Position numbers and translations under genes: made by a program
Part shown: positions 33,191-40,028 of the stretch, one piece after another
Numbering within the stretch: position 1 is the first letter of the stretch
Layout of the letters: every line of letters begins with the position of its first letter
The notes under the pieces: model-generated
Told to the model about the DNA's origin: nothing
What the model saw: only the letters and a program-made list of their open reading frames with translations
Database searches by the model: none
From: Candidatus Brocadiia bacterium
GTDB lineage: Bacteria > Planctomycetota > Uabimicrobiia > Uabimicrobiales > JABWCH01
Assembly (NCBI GenBank): GCA_013359215.1
Contig: JABWCH010000005.1
Location: forward strand, 1-40,028
Direction of reading: 5' to 3'
DNA: 40,028 nucleotides

Positions 33191-35137
33191 TTACTGTTTT
33201 TCTTCCTGTTTTTCCACTTCCTTTTCAGGTTTATGCGAAGAAGGGGAATAGGAATTCCAATCCTGAAGTAAGGAATCTACGATTTTTTCTTCGAGATAGT
33301 AGACTTCTTTTTGGTCAGAGAGAACAACAGGATAGAAGCTGTTTTCTTTGCTGTATACGCTTATGGTTTCTTTTGCATCCCCTTGGGCTAAAAGAAAGCT
33401 TGCCTGGGGCTTTTGCTCTTGGAGCATGGTTCGGTCAAAGAGGATTTTGCTTGCTTTTAGAGGAGCAAAGGCTTTGAGACTTTCTTCTACTTTTTGGGTG
33501 TCTGCCTTGTGGATTGCTTCTCCTACTAAGATTTGCCATTCGCCTTGCTGCTTTTTCAGGCTAAAGCTTTTTTCTTTTGCTGATAGAGTGAACTCATCTA
33601 CCTGCATATTCAGAGGCTCTAGCTTAAAGAGTTTATCGAAAGCAGGGAATAGCCTATCTATATCTGTTTTTTCTACCGCGCCTATGGCTTTTGTTTCTTC
33701 TATCAAGGCATAGCGACCATTCATAGAAGGCGAATTTTTCCCGATCTTCAATGTATGGGTGCTATCGTCTTTTAAGAGAACGGTAATCTGGTAATAGGGA
33801 TTTTGCAATCCCAGAATTTCTGGGCTTGTTTCATCGCTATAGTCTTCCAGCTTTAAATTGCAGATCTTGCCAGCCATCTCATTGGCAGCTTCGCTTTGCA
33901 CCAAAATTTTATCTGTGGGCGAAACCAGAGTCCAGCTTACTTTTTCTTTGTCCTTTTCTCCAACAGAGAGTCTGGACAAGGCTATATTGGCCTGGGGATA
34001 AGAAAGCTTGATTTCCTTAATCTGGGTTTTATCGATGGTCAGGGAAGGCAAAGTAAAAAACTTAGATCCCTTTTTGAAGAGGCTGTTTAGGAAAGCCCAA
34101 TTTTCTATTTTATAGACTACATTGGGATTGTCTTCCACATATCCATAGCCTTCTTTTTCTATATCATTCTGCCCTGCTACAAATACCTTCTTTTTATCAC
34201 CTTCCAAAAGCACCTCGATTTTAAACGCAGGTTTCAGAAGACCATATTGTTCTTTTTGGGAAGGGTCTACGATGTCTGCTGCTTCCCAGGAGCTAAGGAG
34301 ATCTGTAAGCTTCGTGAGTTCAGAGACATTGAATTTTTTTTCTGGCCCGCCCGATGCGAGTATCCATTCGTATTTTTTTTCTTCTTTTTTGGGCTTGTTG
34401 TCCTGAATGGGTGCTTTTTCCTCTTTTTTGTCCAGAAATTTTTCTGGCTCAACAACAGGCTTCTCTTCTTTTACCAGAACCCGATCAAAGGCCAGCTTTT
34501 TATCAGGGTATTGTAAAGAGAGCTTGGAAATTTCTTCTTTTCCGAATTTCCATATTGTTTTGTCCAGCCAGTGGTTATTTTCTGGAGACTTGTCTGGTTC
34601 ATCGCTCCACATACCGACCTGAGAGCGTAAATCTTTTCCAATTCTATAAACAACATCGCTGTCAAGCTTTCTGATAAAGCAAGCATTGTGGCCGTCTTTT
34701 TTGCCCACAAGAAGAGTAGAAATCTGCTCTTTGTCTTTTTCAAATCGATATACCTTGAGGAAAAGGGCTTGCTTTTCTCCCAAAGAAAAGTCTTCCAGGA
34801 CTTCCTTACTAGAAGATCGCATTTCGCCTTGTAGGGCTTTTAGATTTTCCAGAAATTCTTCTACTGTCTTGCGCTTTGCTGGGGCCTGGAAGTGCGTTTC
34901 TAAGCTCCATTGGTTTAAATCTTTATTTTTATTGATGATTACCTTTTGCTCTGGTTTGCTGGCTGCATAGATTTCTATTCTGTTAACATCAGAATATAAA
35001 AAATCTTTTGGTAAAAGGCTCTCCACTCCCATTTCTTGTTCCAGATTATAGCTTACAGGTTTGGTTTTAGCTTTAAAAAAAGCGGCTGCTGCTAAAACCA
35101 AAAAAACGGCTAAAAGGGATATGATTTTTTTGTTCAT
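33191..35137 (-). CDS. DUF4340-domain envelope protein of a Gld-type ABC system
   Basis: A 648-residue protein. A signal anchor (5-22, ISLLAVFLVLAAAAFF) is followed by repeated DUF4340 units: '...W-x-L ... L-x-x-L-x-x-L...' segments such as NQWSLETHFQAPAKRKTVEEFLENLKAL and VSWTLVSPTDKILVQSEAANEMAGKI, and 'TLLVGKKDGHN-x-x-F-x-R', 'TLKIGKNSPSMNGRYA' motifs (nucleated around 145, 465). A Lys/Glu-rich linker sits near 220-255 and the C-terminus is highly charged. Genes of this type usually follow a GldA-GldF-GldG-like set (family context), as here. It faces the periplasm; substrate and function are unknown. AGAGG 8-9 nt upstream supports the ATG. The 104-bp gap before it holds a hairpin repeat. 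Confidence 0.82.
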   Translation of the reverse strand: MNKKIISLLAVFLVLAAAAFFKAKTKPVSYNLEQEMGVESLLPKDFLYSDVNRIEIYAASKPEQKVIINKNKDLNQWSLETHFQAPAKRKTVEEFLENLKALQGEMRSSSKEVLEDFSLGEKQALFLKVYRFEKDKEQISTLLVGKKDGHNACFIRKLDSDVVYRIGKDLRSQVGMWSDEPDKSPENNHWLDKTIWKFGKEEISKLSLQYPDKKLAFDRVLVKEEKPVVEPEKFLDKKEEKAPIQDNKPKKEEKKYEWILASGGPEKKFNVSELTKLTDLLSSWEAADIVDPSQKEQYGLLKPAFKIEVLLEGDKKKVFVAGQNDIEKEGYGYVEDNPNVVYKIENWAFLNSLFKKGSKFFTLPSLTIDKTQIKEIKLSYPQANIALSRLSVGEKDKEKVSWTLVSPTDKILVQSEAANEMAGKICNLKLEDYSDETSPEILGLQNPYYQITVLLKDDSTHTLKIGKNSPSMNGRYALIEETKAIGAVEKTDIDRLFPAFDKLFKLEPLNMQVDEFTLSAKEKSFSLKKQQGEWQILVGEAIHKADTQKVEESLKAFAPLKASKILFDRTMLQEQKPQASFLLAQGDAKETISVYSKENSFYPVVLSDQKEVYYLEEKIVDSLLQDWNSYSPSSHKPEKEVEKQEEKQ

Positions 35138-35241
35138 ACTCGTTTCCTCTCCTATACCCAGGGTGTTGCCCTGGGCTGGTTATATACAACCCCCACGGGG
35201 TAAAGAAATCATTATTCCAAAACAAGTTATGCCAAGAAATT
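35138..35241. repeat. CCCAGGG/CCCTGGG hairpin repeat inside the ABC operon
   Basis: CCCAGGG-TGTTG-CCCTGGG (35157-35175) is a 7-bp stem with a 5-nt loop, followed by CACGGGGTAAAGAAATCATT. The part from CGGGGTAAAGAA to about 35244 matches 32899-32946 inside the MITE-like element. It fills most of the gap between the GldFG stop and the DUF4340 start and would sit in their shared mRNA. Elements with CCCAGGGCAACxCCCTGGG are, from memory, common between genes in Planctomycetota. Confidence 0.7.
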
Positions 35242-37836
35242 TTACGCTTCTAATTGTAAGTTGCTAAGATAGTCGTTTCTTGCTGTTGTACGCAAATAGG
35301 TTCTTATGATTCCTGCCAGGAGTACCAGCATTGGCATAAACGCATAGTTGAAGAGCTTCCACATACCAGAATTGGAGGGAAGATCGATTCTTCTGCTCAC
35401 CATGCGGTGGGAGCGTATTTTGACAAGATCAGAGCTTAATGCCAATGTGTCTATGCAATTCATAAAAAAGGCAACGCTGTTTTGCAAAAATTCCTTGCGG
35501 AATATTGTGGCGCAGCCTAGAAGCAAGAGCTTGCCAGGAGCGGGTTTAATCTCGCTGACAGGAGGCTCAGGCGTTTTGTCTTCTGGCTCAGGAGGGCTGA
35601 ATCTGCTGTCAGCTTGTGGTGGTTTGGGCCAGTTAGGTCTTTCTTTGCCTTTGAAAAGATCAGGGAATTGTCCTTCCAGCATGACCATCAGGGGATATTG
35701 CTGCAAAATAGGAGAATATTCTGGTTTAAAGTGATCATCGCTTAAGGGAATACCATTATGAACTTTCCAGGATTTAGGGCTGCTCTGAAGAAGTATGGTA
35801 TATTCGAGCTTGTTTTCTTTGATTTTTTCCTTGTCTATATCCAGGGCTGTTCCCCACAGATAAGGCAATTGAGAAATTCTGTTTGTGATGGAAACCTGCT
35901 GGTTCATATTGGCTGCATTCACCAGGATATGATTGGGCAGCTTGAGCTGGTGTCCACCGACAAGCATGGCAAGGGGATTGGAGCTATCGCTAATGGTTAG
36001 AGTAATATTGCTTTCATCCATAAGATAGTCTTCGTTGATGCTAACTCCATACTCCTTTAACCATTTTTCATTAACAGCAGGATTCTGGTCTTGTCTGTCG
36101 ATAGACATATAGCCTCTGTCCATGGTGTAGTTCATGCTATATTGTTGGACAGCAACAAGCACGTTTTTTCCACTCGCTATGGCTCTGGAAAGCTCCCATT
36201 TTTGCCTTTCGCTCATTTCTTTAGGGTGAATCACTGCTAGGGCATCATAGCTTTCAGGCAAAGGCTCTTTTTTAGACAAATCGACTCTTTTGACTTCATA
36301 GCCTTCTCTATCCAAAACCTTTTCCAAAAGCTCATAAGGATCCTGGCTTTCTGGAACAGGACGACCCATTTGCATCATAAACTGGCGTATATGGGCAGGG
36401 ACTTCATCTTTAGGAGCAACCAAAGCAACCACAGGCTTTCTCTCTCGTACAAGACGATAGATTGTGCTGATGAGCTGGTATTCCAGATCATATAGATTCC
36501 GAGAAGTAACCTGGGGCAGTATTTCCTCTTTCTTTTCTTTATAGGCAATGCCTATAGAGGAGTAGACAAGCTGTGTGCTGTGCTGGTCGCCTTTGAAAAT
36601 CTGCACAGAAAAAGGCTGAACGCCTTTATCCAAAAGGGTTTCTTCCAGGCTCTTTGCGGCTTTTGTTTTTTCGGGTTTTTCTGGCTTTTCCTCTGGATCC
36701 ATTTGCAGTCTGTTTTTGACAAGCTGCTTGACTTCCAGATGTATGGGATTGTATTGCAGCTTACCATTGCTTGCAATGCGCATTTCATTGAGCTTGTCTA
36801 CAATATCTTGTTCCAGTGTCTTCATTTCTGTTGGCATCTGGTCTTTTGGTGTAATATACACATTGACATTTACGGGAATCTTGAGGCCACTTAGTATCTT
36901 GAGAGTAGCATCAGAAACTGTGTAGATCTTTCCTTCTGTACAATCAAAACGTCCCAGGGACATATCGAAAAACAGATAGTTAAAGAAAATGCCAATGAAA
37001 ATGCAGACCACAACGCCTGTGCTAAAAATGACAGCAGAATTAGGACGGTTTCGGCCTTCCAGAAAGAGTCCATTGAGGAACAAGAATATGCTTATCCATA
37101 CAATAAAATAGATAACGTCCACTATGGCAATGATCCCTCTTGTAAAGGATTCGTAGTGAGTAGTAACTCCAAGCAACTCCCGCAAAAGAGATCCCAAGCC
37201 TGAAACAGAGGCATCAATCGCCATGGCAATGAAGTCTGTTCCGATCAGAAAAAGACCAAAGCATGCCATAATTGCCAGGACTGCCGCAATAATCTGGTCT
37301 TTGACTAACGCAGAAAGGAAGCTTCCCACTGCCAGGAAAAAAGCCCCTAGCATCAAAGCACCAAGATAAGAGCTTAATATCATGCCCCAGTCAGGTCTGC
37401 CAAGTTTTCCTAGCATAAAAGGAATTGTCCAGGTAGAAGCAAGGACAAGGATAAAAAAGAAAAGCCCTGCCAGGTATTTTCCCAAAACAAGATGATAGGG
37501 CTGCATAGGGAATGTCAGAAGCATCTCAATGGTATTTTCCTTGCGGTCTTCAGCCCAAAGTCTCATGGTAATCAAAGGGATCAGAACGCAACAGAAAAAA
37601 GGCAGAAAATTAAACATGGAACGCATGTCTGCCTGGGGATTCAGGAAAAAAGGAGTAATGAAAAGCGAAGAATTGATTAGCAAAAAAACAATGATATAGA
37701 TGTATCCAATAGGGGAATTGAAATATGTCTTGAATTCCCTGGAAAATATCGTTCTAATATTTTTTTGCAATAAAAAAGAAAAAAAACCTGCCAAAATTCC
37801 TAAAACAATAGCCCAAAGCAATAGATTGCTCATCAT
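35242..37836 (-). CDS. Fused ABC permease (GldF-like) and GldG-like substrate-binding protein
   Basis: An 864-residue protein. Residues 1-270 have six or seven membrane helices of the ABC-2/GldF type (FKTYFNSPIGYIYIIVFLLI, then RKENTIEMLLTFPM). A further helix near 280-300 starts the GldG/DUF4350-like periplasmic part (IYTVSDATLKILSGLKIPVNVNVYITP, then EYQLISTIYRLV and KPVVALVAPKDEVP), and a last helix lies near 830-848 before a basic tail. GldF and GldG are separate proteins in Bacteroidota gliding systems; here they are one. Its ATG overlaps the ATPase stop (ATGA), with AAAGGAG 7 nt upstream. It probably exports or remodels an envelope component; no gliding gene is nearby. Confidence 0.85.
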   Translation of the reverse strand: MMSNLLLWAIVLGILAGFFSFLLQKNIRTIFSREFKTYFNSPIGYIYIIVFLLINSSLFITPFFLNPQADMRSMFNFLPFFCCVLIPLITMRLWAEDRKENTIEMLLTFPMQPYHLVLGKYLAGLFFFILVLASTWTIPFMLGKLGRPDWGMILSSYLGALMLGAFFLAVGSFLSALVKDQIIAAVLAIMACFGLFLIGTDFIAMAIDASVSGLGSLLRELLGVTTHYESFTRGIIAIVDVIYFIVWISIFLFLNGLFLEGRNRPNSAVIFSTGVVVCIFIGIFFNYLFFDMSLGRFDCTEGKIYTVSDATLKILSGLKIPVNVNVYITPKDQMPTEMKTLEQDIVDKLNEMRIASNGKLQYNPIHLEVKQLVKNRLQMDPEEKPEKPEKTKAAKSLEETLLDKGVQPFSVQIFKGDQHSTQLVYSSIGIAYKEKKEEILPQVTSRNLYDLEYQLISTIYRLVRERKPVVALVAPKDEVPAHIRQFMMQMGRPVPESQDPYELLEKVLDREGYEVKRVDLSKKEPLPESYDALAVIHPKEMSERQKWELSRAIASGKNVLVAVQQYSMNYTMDRGYMSIDRQDQNPAVNEKWLKEYGVSINEDYLMDESNITLTISDSSNPLAMLVGGHQLKLPNHILVNAANMNQQVSITNRISQLPYLWGTALDIDKEKIKENKLEYTILLQSSPKSWKVHNGIPLSDDHFKPEYSPILQQYPLMVMLEGQFPDLFKGKERPNWPKPPQADSRFSPPEPEDKTPEPPVSEIKPAPGKLLLLGCATIFRKEFLQNSVAFFMNCIDTLALSSDLVKIRSHRMVSRRIDLPSNSGMWKLFNYAFMPMLVLLAGIIRTYLRTTARNDYLSNLQLEA

Positions 37837-38792
37837 TGGTTGACTCCTTTATGCTTGTTTTCTGGTTCTGTGAGCTGCAAGAAAATTTCTTCCAGGGTAA
37901 AGGGTTTCTTTTTCACTTCCAGAAAATCCCACTTTTTTTCTTTGATGAGTTGGGTGATTTGTGGTCTTACTTCTTTAGAGGCATTTGCTCTTATGGAGTA
38001 AGCAATTTCCCCATTTTTCGCTTCCCCTGCTTCTACACCTTGGATATTCTCCAACTTCTGGAAAGCACTTTTCACGTCACCCAAGGCAACGGCAGAAGGC
38101 AGAACCAATTGGAACTGCTGGTATCCCATGGCATTTTCCAATTCGGCCATAGATCCATTTGCCACGATCTTGCCACGGTTGATGATGATGATTCGGTTTG
38201 TGATGGCTTCTACTTCTTGCAAAATGTGTGTGGAAAAGATTATGGTTTTTTCTGTTGCAAGCTCTTTGATGAGATTGCGGATTTCAATGATTTGATGAGG
38301 GTCAAGACCGCTTGTTGGTTCATCCAAGATTACAATCTCAGGATCATGAATCAAAGCCTGCGCTAGGGCTGTTCTCTGCTTGTATCCCTTGGACAATTCC
38401 CGAATCAGCTTAGGGAAAACCGATTTTAGCCCGCACTTTTTTGTAACCCAATCCAGACGTTCCTGAAGTTTTGCACCAGAAAGCCCTCTGGAGTAACCAA
38501 CAAATTGCAAATACTCTCGCACTTCCATATCCATATATAAGGGAAGCTGTTCAGGAAGGTATCCTATTCTCTGGCGTACAGGAATAGGGTTTTCTCTGAC
38601 ATCAATGTTGTCCAGATAGACCGTTCCCTCTGTAGGATAGATATAGGTGGTGATGATTTTTAAAGTAGTAGATTTTCCCGCACCATTTGGCCCTAAAAGC
38701 CCAATGATTTCTCCTTTTTTCACTTCAAAATTAACATGCTGGAGTGCTTGTACAGGGCCATAATGCATGCACAGGTTTTCTGCTTTGATCAT
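37833..38792 (-). CDS. ABC transporter ATP-binding protein (GldA-like)
   Basis: A 319-residue ATPase. Walker A GPNGAGKST at 34-42, signature LSKGYKQR (in place of LSGG), Walker B VILDEPTSGLD and the switch histidine in FSTHILQE are all present. A C-terminal extension (from about 220) is typical of exporters of the ABC-2 group. It overlaps the fused permease by 4 bp and powers it, forming an operon of ATPase, GldF-GldG and DUF4340. No ribosome site decides the start beyond AGGAG about 6 nt upstream. Confidence 0.92.
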   Translation of the reverse strand: MIKAENLCMHYGPVQALQHVNFEVKKGEIIGLLGPNGAGKSTTLKIITTYIYPTEGTVYLDNIDVRENPIPVRQRIGYLPEQLPLYMDMEVREYLQFVGYSRGLSGAKLQERLDWVTKKCGLKSVFPKLIRELSKGYKQRTALAQALIHDPEIVILDEPTSGLDPHQIIEIRNLIKELATEKTIIFSTHILQEVEAITNRIIIINRGKIVANGSMAELENAMGYQQFQLVLPSAVALGDVKSAFQKLENIQGVEAGEAKNGEIAYSIRANASKEVRPQITQLIKEKKWDFLEVKKKPFTLEEIFLQLTEPENKHKGVNQ

Positions 38793-38967
38793 CCTGTTCT
38801 TCTCCTAAGAAAACGTTAAACTCAAAATCTATTGCGAATAAAAGAATTGGTTTACTGAAACAAAAAGTATGCCAAAACTATTTTAAAAGAAAATTTTTTG
38901 GAATCCAGGAAAAACAAAGAAAAGCGAAGCAATCTTAAAAACAGAAGAAAGCAAAGATGCCAAAAGC

Positions 38968-38982
38968 TTGCCAAATTGGCAA
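38968..38982. promoter_or_regulatory. Palindrome, candidate operator
   Basis: TTGCCAA-A-TTGGCAA: 7-bp arms around a single base, in the spacer between divergent genes, 79 bp upstream of the PEP-CTERM -35. This fits a LacI- or TetR-like site; no regulator gene is nearby. Confidence 0.4.
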
Positions 38983-39046
38983 AAAAAACACAATTTTATG
39001 TCTTAGTGGCACATTCTAAGCTCGGATTTTTCATACAGTTTTTTTC

Positions 39047-39074
39047 TTGACTTAAAAAAATTTTCTAATATTAT
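39047..39074 (+). promoter_or_regulatory. Sigma70-type promoter of the PEP-CTERM gene
   Basis: TTGACT (39047-39052), 16-bp spacer, TATTAT (39069-39074). Leader about 46 nt, with AAGGA 8 nt before the ATG. Confidence 0.6.
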
Positions 39075-39126
39075 TATATTTTATGAATATTTTGGTTATA
39101 TATATATCTTTTTAAGGATAGTAAAG

Positions 39127-39714
39127 ATGAGAAATGTATTCTTATTCATTTTGTTTCTTTCCGTTATGAGTTTTACTTATGCTGATGTCATTTGCCTGGA
39201 AAATCCCTCTAGCTTGGGAACAACGGGATGGTCTAATGCAGAGCAAACATTTTGTGGTGATTATGGCTATGTTCATGGAATGTGGGGATCTGATGTTCCT
39301 TATGTAGAAAAAACTTTTGCCACATCAGGACAGACAAGCATTACAATCAGCTTTCGCTATTGGGCAGTAGATACTTGGGATTCAGAGGTAGCATATTTGA
39401 ATTTTAACGGAAGCCAATTATGGTCAAAAACCGCTCATCATCCTTACGGAGGATGGGCAATATATTCAGGAAGTTTCCCTGCGCCTTTCTCTGGCGGAAC
39501 TGGGAAATACTATGAAGATGTTACTGTAACAACAGCATTTACAGGAACTTCTTTCACGCTAAGATTTGGCTCTACCATAAACCAGGCAGAAGAGGATGAA
39601 TCTTGGGGTTTTAGTGCGTTGTCAATATCAAACAATGTTGTTCCTGAGCCATCTAGCTTGGTTTTTCTAGGAATTGCTCTAGTCGCTTTGGGTTTCTTGA
39701 AAAAACGATTCTAG
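39127..39714 (+). CDS. PEP-CTERM-sorted secreted protein
   Basis: A 195-residue secreted protein. Signal peptide MRNVFLFILFLSVMSFTYA, then a beta-rich body (about 20-168) rich in Thr, Ser, Gly and Trp, of jelly-roll or carbohydrate-binding type (VAYLNFNGSQLWSK, ending TGTSFTLRFGSTI). The last 25 residues are the sorting signal: VVPEPSSL, a hydrophobic helix, and KKRF. In other bacteria exosortase cleaves such tails and the proteins go to the cell surface or matrix. No exosortase is in the window, so the partner must lie elsewhere. It has its own promoter and good ribosome site. Confidence 0.9.
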   Translation: MRNVFLFILFLSVMSFTYADVICLENPSSLGTTGWSNAEQTFCGDYGYVHGMWGSDVPYVEKTFATSGQTSITISFRYWAVDTWDSEVAYLNFNGSQLWSKTAHHPYGGWAIYSGSFPAPFSGGTGKYYEDVTVTTAFTGTSFTLRFGSTINQAEEDESWGFSALSISNNVVPEPSSLVFLGIALVALGFLKKRF

Positions 39715-39767
39715 CTCATTGCTCAGTAAGAACTTGTCAAAGCTATCGTTTCTGAAATCTACCAAAA

Positions 39768-39858
39768 TAAAGGGGAAAATTTTTGTAAAAATTTTCCCCC
39801 AAACCCCCTTTAAAAACTTTTATATTTTTATTTTCCAATAGGTTATGCTAAAAATTAA
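39768..39858 (-). repeat. G5/C5 hairpin element, copy 7
   Basis: In reverse orientation relative to copy 2: GGGGAAAATTTTTG / AAAAATTTTCCCCC, then AAACCCCCTTTAAAAAC, TTTTATATTTTTATTTT and AATAGGTTATGCTA. The last part is the reverse complement of the outer flank of copy 2 (16812-16823), so the shared sequence goes well past the stem. It overlaps the end of the tnpB remnant. Confidence 0.75.
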
Positions 39859-40028
39859 CATAAACCTTATTTTTCTTCCAAGATCGAAAAATAGATCCTT
39901 TTTTTCATGAAAAGAGCTTGCAAAACTAAGAGGTTTAAAACGTGGAAAACCTTTTTTCTTCTCTCCTTTCTTGCATCGTCTAAAGAATACCTTCATTGCT
40001 TTATCTATCCTGAAATAGACTTCTGCCA
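39820..40028 (-). pseudogene. tnpB: Truncated TnpB (IS200/IS605 or IS607 OrfB) fragment
   Basis: Read from the reverse strand, entering from the right edge. About 68 codons include IDKAMKVFFRRCKKGEKKKG followed by FPRFK, a close match to the early TnpB/OrfB motif (AFKxFFRRVKxGxKxGFPRFK). After PRFK the reading frame turns into low-complexity sequence and hits a stop at 39820-39822, some 280 residues too soon for a complete TnpB (about 350-400). The terminal codons lie in the G5/C5 repeat, so the element seems to have broken the gene. The N-terminus is outside the window. Confidence 0.7.

Larger units (their letters stand above)
38793..39126. other. Divergent intergenic region between the ABC operon and the PEP-CTERM gene
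   Basis: About 334 bp, AT-rich. It contains a near-perfect palindrome TTGCCAAATTGGCAA (38968-38982) and the PEP-CTERM promoter (39047-39074). The rest, including the ABC-operon side, shows no clear promoter or RNA gene. Confidence 0.55.

Noticed and set aside
38793..39126. Possible tRNA or small RNA in the spacers.
   Set aside because: I looked for cloverleaf-like stems and the T-loop word GTTCGA in the longer spacers and saw no convincing tRNA.

Overview
The window is AT-rich and comes from a Gram-negative bacterium. An LptD-like barrel protein, an AsmA-like protein, two lipoproteins and a PEP-CTERM protein imply an outer membrane. The Hanks-type kinase, FHA and PP2C genes, the zinc-ribbon fusions, an OleB-like gene and hairpin repeats built on CCCAGGG/CCCTGGG suggest Planctomycetota or a relative. 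That placement is inference. No rRNA, tRNA, CRISPR array or prophage was seen.

Positions 1-13800 form a signalling and membrane region. On the minus strand are a zinc-ribbon rhomboid protease (cut by the window edge), a 2023-residue protein with a C-terminal Ser/Thr kinase, a tail-anchored FHA protein, an 890-residue membrane protein and a PAP2-family phosphatase translationally coupled to it. On the plus strand is an FHA-GAF-PP2C phosphatase.

Positions 13800-20900 are metabolic: a small charged protein with its own promoter, a dihydroorotate-dehydrogenase-like protein lacking the usual catalytic cysteine, a UbiD-family decarboxylase, an overlapping aroF-tyrA pair for aromatic amino acids, and a sufS-sufU pair for Fe-S clusters.

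Positions 20900-26200 hold two convergent lipoprotein genes and a minus-strand pair encoding class II HMG-CoA reductase and an OleB-like beta-lactone decarboxylase. The promoter of that pair carries two TetR-type palindromes.

Positions 26200-40028 concern the envelope: an AsmA-like protein, an LptD-like protein, a three-gene Gld-type ABC system (ATPase, fused GldF-GldG, DUF4340), a PEP-CTERM protein and a broken TnpB gene at the right edge.

The intergenic regions are unusually rich in repeats. There are at least seven copies of a G5/C5 hairpin element, at least five elements whose arms are built from 9-10 nt words, a 150-bp MITE-like insertion with a perfect 7-bp target duplication, and a related hairpin inside the ABC operon. 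These non-coding families and the HMGR-OleB operator region are the least ordinary things here.
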